DNA from: CBDIBC01 sp965276635
Lineage (GTDB): Bacteria > Actinomycetota > Acidimicrobiia > Acidimicrobiales > Palsa-688
DNA length: 64,000 bases
Assembly: GCA_965276635.1 (NCBI GenBank)
Contig: CBDIBC010000005.1
Location: 186,001 to 250,000 of the forward strand
Reading direction: 5' to 3'
Shown: positions 61,309 to 64,000 of the stretch, piece after piece
Layout of the letters: the number at the start of each line of letters is the position of its first letter
How positions within the stretch are numbered: the first letter of the stretch is position 1
The notes under the pieces: model-generated
Database searches by the model: none
The model's input: the letters and a program-made list of their open reading frames with translations, nothing else
Told to the model about the DNA's origin: nothing
Program-made: the position numbers and the translations under genes

Positions 61309-61566
61309 TCAGTCAGGGTGCCGTAGGAGCTCGTCGGCGTAGGCCAAAGGGTGATTCTCGTTGCAGTCCAAGAACCGTTCGTTCAACGCCTGGGCCAGCA
61401 GGTCGTGATCGTGGTCACCGAGACGGGCCCGACCAGACAACATCTCGTTGAGTTGCTGGGGTGGGATGCTCCCACCCAGGCTCATGTAGTCGAACCACAG
61501 GTCTGGCACCGCCAGCCCCAACATGACCCTCGCCGCTTCCAGCCGGCGGGCGCGAGAGACAGACAC
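61309..61566 (-). CDS. Small conserved-looking protein next to GAF-ANTAR regulator
   Basis: 85 residues. Helical, with MLGLAVPDLWFDYMSLGGSI, PPQQLNEMLSGRARLGDHDH, DLLAQALNERFLDCNENHPL and AYADELLRH. The pattern of a short actinobacterial hypothetical found after ANTAR genes. It begins 7 bases after the regulator's stop, so it is co-transcribed. Function unknown; a partner or regulator of the GAF-ANTAR protein is a guess. Confidence 0.72.
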   Translation of the reverse strand: MSVSRARRLEAARVMLGLAVPDLWFDYMSLGGSIPPQQLNEMLSGRARLGDHDHDLLAQALNERFLDCNENHPLAYADELLRHPD

Positions 61567-61573
61567 GACAGAC

Positions 61574-62332
61574 TTATGCCTCGCGGTCGGGGCGCCCTAG
61601 ATGGTCGACGATCTCTGCGGCGACGTCTCGCAGCTTGCGGTGGCTGCGCTGGGATGCTCGTCGGAGCACGTCGAACGCCTGGTCGGCGCTCATCCGCTCA
61701 CGGGCCATCAAGACACCTTTGGCCTGGCCGATCATGTCGCGGGTTTCCAACGCCTCCTGGAGCTGCCGGTTGGCCATCTGGGCGCTGGTCAATGCCGCCG
61801 CGTTGGCCAACACCGCCGAAGCTTGGCCAGCCAATCCGCGGGCGATGCCCACCGTGGCATCACCGGGAGGAGCGCCCCCCGCCGAGTACAAGTTCAACGC
61901 GCCCGTCGTCCGATCCCGAACCTGCAGCGGCAGCGACCACACCGACGCCATCCCCGCTGCCGATGCCGCAGCTGCGAACATCGGCCACCGGCCGCTGGCC
62001 CGCTCGAAGGTCACTTCCTGGCCGGTCCGGATCGCCTCCACGCACGGCCCCTCACCCCCCTGGTACTGGCTTTCGTCCACCACCCGGATCACCTCCGAAC
62101 TGGCACTGGTCGTCTCGAACCGGCCCGCGGCGCCGACCAGCAGCGACACACTGGCGGCGTCGACGCCAGCCACCGCCGCCACCGCCACGGTGACGATGAT
62201 CTCCAACAAGCCCGAAACAGTCTCCTCCGACAGAAGCAGCTCAGCCAGCTCCGGCACGAACCACGAGGCCCTGTCATCCGCAACCGCATCACCCACGGCT
62301 CGCGCCGCCCAAACATCGACACCACGCCACAT
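61574..62332 (-). CDS. GAF and ANTAR domain-containing antiterminator
   Basis: 252 residues. A GAF domain at about 45-175 (VAGVDAASVSLLVGAAGRFE, YQGGEGPCVEAIRTGQEVTF, ASVWSLPLQVRDRTTGALNL) is followed by the ANTAR RNA-binding domain (ALETRDMIGQAKGVLMARER, MSADQAFDVLRRASQRSHRK, LRDVAAEIVD). ANTAR proteins bind hairpins in leader RNAs and prevent termination. A strong hairpin lies in this gene's own leader (62345-62368). Input ligand unknown. Common in actinobacteria. Confidence 0.92.
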   Translation of the reverse strand: MWRGVDVWAARAVGDAVADDRASWFVPELAELLLSEETVSGLLEIIVTVAVAAVAGVDAASVSLLVGAAGRFETTSASSEVIRVVDESQYQGGEGPCVEAIRTGQEVTFERASGRWPMFAAAASAAGMASVWSLPLQVRDRTTGALNLYSAGGAPPGDATVGIARGLAGQASAVLANAAALTSAQMANRQLQEALETRDMIGQAKGVLMARERMSADQAFDVLRRASQRSHRKLRDVAAEIVDHLGRPDREA

Positions 62333-62344
62333 TCTGCACAGTTA

Positions 62345-62368
62345 CCTCTTTCGCGAAGCGAAAAGAGG
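62345..62368 (-). promoter_or_regulatory. Hairpin in the leader of the GAF-ANTAR gene
   Basis: On the gene's strand CCTCTTTTCGC-TTC-GCGAAAGAGG forms a ten-pair stem with one extra base in one arm. Its 3' arm contains AGAGG, the only Shine-Dalgarno-like sequence before the ATG (spacing about 12). The stem could hide the ribosome site or act as a terminator/antiterminator element. The loop has three bases, unlike the six-base loops known for ANTAR targets. Confidence 0.5.
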
Positions 62369-62470
62369 CGACAGAGCCTTCCCGGGGCGCACGGACCAAG
62401 ATCGCATCACCCAAACCGAGGCGTCCCTTCTCGGGAACACCATCAACCTACACCCCCCCCGCACCGCCCG

Positions 62471-63913
62471 TCAGGCGGGGGTTTCGGAACCGTCGCCGGA
62501 CCACTCGGTGTGGAACGCGCCGTCTTTGTCGACGCGATGGTAGGTATGGGCGCCGAAGTTGTCGCGCAAGCCTTGGATGAGCGCGGCCGGGAGGTGTGCG
62601 CGGCGGAGCGCGTCGAAGTAGGCGAGCGATGACGAGAACCCCGGCGTCGGCACCCCGACGTTCGCGGCGTGGGCTACGACCCGCCGCCAGCTGTCGAGAC
62701 CGTCAGCGACGGCGTCAGCAAAGTAGGGAGCGACGAGCAGCGACGGAAGGTCGGGCTGCTCGTCGTAGGCGTCGCGGATGCGGTCCAAGAACCGAGCCCG
62801 GATGATGCACCCACCCCGCCAGATCGTGGCCATGGCCCCCCGGTCGATGTCCCATCCGTATTCGTCGCTGCCCGCCGCGATGTGGTCGAAGCCTTGAGCG
62901 TACGCGACGACCTTCGACGCGTACAGGGCCTTGCGGACGTCCTCGACGAACTCGCCGCGGTCGTCGACCGGTTTGTCGTGGGTGTCTGATCCGAATGCCT
63001 TGGCCGCCGCCGCCCGTTGCTCGGCGTGACCCGACAACGACCGGGCGAAGGTCGCCTCGGCGATCCCCGTGATGGGGACCCCCAGGTCGAGAGCGTTCTG
63101 CACGGTCCAGCGGCCGGTGCCCTTCTGCTCTGCCTGGTCGGCTACCACGTCGATGAAGGCGCGGCCCGTCTCTCCGTCCACGTGGGACAAGACCTGGGCG
63201 GTGATCTCGATCAGGAACGACTCCAAGTCGCCGTCGTTCCAGGCCCGGAAGATCTCGGCCAGCTCCGCCGGGGACGCGTGAAGGCTCTGTCGCAGCAGGT
63301 CGTAGGCCTCCGCGATCAGCTGCATATCGGCGTACTCGATACCGTTGTGGACCATCTTGACGAAATGGCCAGCGGCGTCAGGGCCGACATGCACGCAACA
63401 TGGGGTCCCGTCGACATCGGCGGCGATCGCCGAGAAGATCGGTCCCAACGTGTCGTAGGACTCGTCCGAGCCGCCGGGCATGATGCTCGGCCCACGCAGG
63501 GCGCCCTCCTCGCCGCCTGAAACGCCGGTGCCCACAAAGTGGAGCCCTTTTGTCCGGAGCGTCTCTTCTCGTCGGCGCGTGTCGGCGAAATGAGCGTTCC
63601 CGCAGTCGATGACAATGTCGCCCTCATCCAGCAGCGGCACCAAGTCGTCGATCACCGAATCGGTCGCCTCGCCTGCCTTGACCATGACGATCACCGCCCT
63701 CGGCTGCTCAAGGGAGGCGACGAGGTCGGCGAGTGACCCAGCCGGGACGAAGCTGCCTTCGTCGCCGTGCTGGTCAACCAACTCCCGGACACGTTCCGCC
63801 GACCGGTTGTGCACCGCAACGGTAAAACCATGTCTGGCTAGGTTGCGGGCCAGGTTACGTCCCATCACCGCCAGGCCGGTCACTCCGATCTGCGCTCTTC
63901 CCTTTTCGCTCAT
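62471..63913 (-). CDS. gnd: 6-phosphogluconate dehydrogenase, decarboxylating
   Basis: 480 residues, full length of the long (E. coli-like) form. NADP-binding IGVTGLAVMGRNLARNLARH, substrate loop FVGTGVSGGEEGALRGPSIM, active-site KMVHNGIEYADMQLIAEAYD, and the C-terminal FSSSLAYFDALRRAHLPAAL with DNFGAHTYHRVDKDGAFHTE. Oxidises 6-phosphogluconate to ribulose 5-phosphate and CO2 with NADP+ in the pentose phosphate pathway. Stand-alone gene at the right end of the window; no zwf or other pathway gene is visible next to it. Confidence 0.96.
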   Translation of the reverse strand: MSEKGRAQIGVTGLAVMGRNLARNLARHGFTVAVHNRSAERVRELVDQHGDEGSFVPAGSLADLVASLEQPRAVIVMVKAGEATDSVIDDLVPLLDEGDIVIDCGNAHFADTRRREETLRTKGLHFVGTGVSGGEEGALRGPSIMPGGSDESYDTLGPIFSAIAADVDGTPCCVHVGPDAAGHFVKMVHNGIEYADMQLIAEAYDLLRQSLHASPAELAEIFRAWNDGDLESFLIEITAQVLSHVDGETGRAFIDVVADQAEQKGTGRWTVQNALDLGVPITGIAEATFARSLSGHAEQRAAAAKAFGSDTHDKPVDDRGEFVEDVRKALYASKVVAYAQGFDHIAAGSDEYGWDIDRGAMATIWRGGCIIRARFLDRIRDAYDEQPDLPSLLVAPYFADAVADGLDSWRRVVAHAANVGVPTPGFSSSLAYFDALRRAHLPAALIQGLRDNFGAHTYHRVDKDGAFHTEWSGDGSETPA

Positions 63914-64000
63914 GCCGCTCCCTCTCGTTGGCTGGTCAGCATCGCAGCGAGGACCATTGACACCGACGTCAAGGAGCCCCCCGACGCGGTTGGAACTCCC

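Overview
The window is GC-rich (roughly two thirds G+C by eye) with tightly packed genes, many GTG starts and many 4-bp ATGA/GTGA gene overlaps. The content points to an actinobacterium: MocR/GntR regulators, a remnant of an F420-type luciferase-like oxidoreductase, a GAF-ANTAR regulator, a P450 with a 3Fe-4S ferredoxin, and no sign of an enteric or firmicute background. A secreted NHL/FnIII protein ending in 42-residue YWLVGADGGVFSFGDAVFYG-type repeats is a style I associate with Acidimicrobiia. That placement is inference. Products were recognised from protein motifs, not from database searches.

Layout. 1-1016: the 3' part of a tyrosine recombinase that runs off the left edge. 1.4-5.1 kb: a CRP-like protein with a broken DNA-binding end, a membrane protein and a GH15 glycosidase, all leftward. 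5.1-8.0 kb: a leftward operon (F420:NADP-reductase-like protein, MFS exporter, glutathionyl-hydroquinone-reductase-like protein). Two MocR regulators (8.2-9.5 and 10.7-12.0 kb) flank a class I aldolase. 12.0-18.1 kb: a rightward cluster of amidase, glutamine-synthetase-like ligase, amino-acid/amine permease, FMN split-barrel protein and class I glutamine-amidotransferase-like hydrolase. It looks like a gamma-glutamylation route for an amine. 19.1-22.5 kb: acyl-CoA ligase, SDR and alpha/beta hydrolase.

22.6-30.0 kb is a decayed accessory segment bracketed by two different IS3-family elements. It holds a frameshifted oxidoreductase whose stop codon was hit by the first IS, an epimerase-like gene with a TetR regulator, an SDR remnant and two SDRs, one of them beheaded by the second IS. 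30.0-34.5 kb: two secreted surface proteins (choice-of-anchor A type; NHL/FnIII/Ig-like/C-terminal repeats). 34.7-40.5 kb: ferredoxin, P450, acyl-CoA ligase and two divergent Leu/Ile/Val-type binding lipoproteins without transporter partners.

40.6-49.6 kb: an eight-gene rightward operon with ThDP enzyme, membrane protein, gluconate-dehydrogenase-subunit-3-like protein, GMC oxidoreductase, enolase-superfamily enzyme, SDR, second GH15 glycosidase and a small membrane protein. It could be an oxidative sugar route. 49.7-54.0 kb: a leftward seven-gene Mrp-type antiporter operon arranged like the Mbh antiporter module, with no large MrpA. 54-59 kb: YihY-like protein, truncated alcohol dehydrogenase, HAD phosphatase, GAF protein plus bactofilin-like protein, and a DUF2231-Rieske fusion. 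59.4-61.2 kb: a frameshifted luciferase-like gene fused to a decayed IS200/IS605 element. 61.3-63.9 kb: GAF-ANTAR regulator with a small partner gene, and gnd.

No rRNA, tRNA or CRISPR array was found. The most interesting points are the proposed gamma-glutamylamide cluster with its shared MocR-associated DNA motif, the IS insertion exactly in a stop codon with a 3-bp target duplication, the compact Mrp/Mbh-like operon and the 40.6-49.6 kb catabolic operon.
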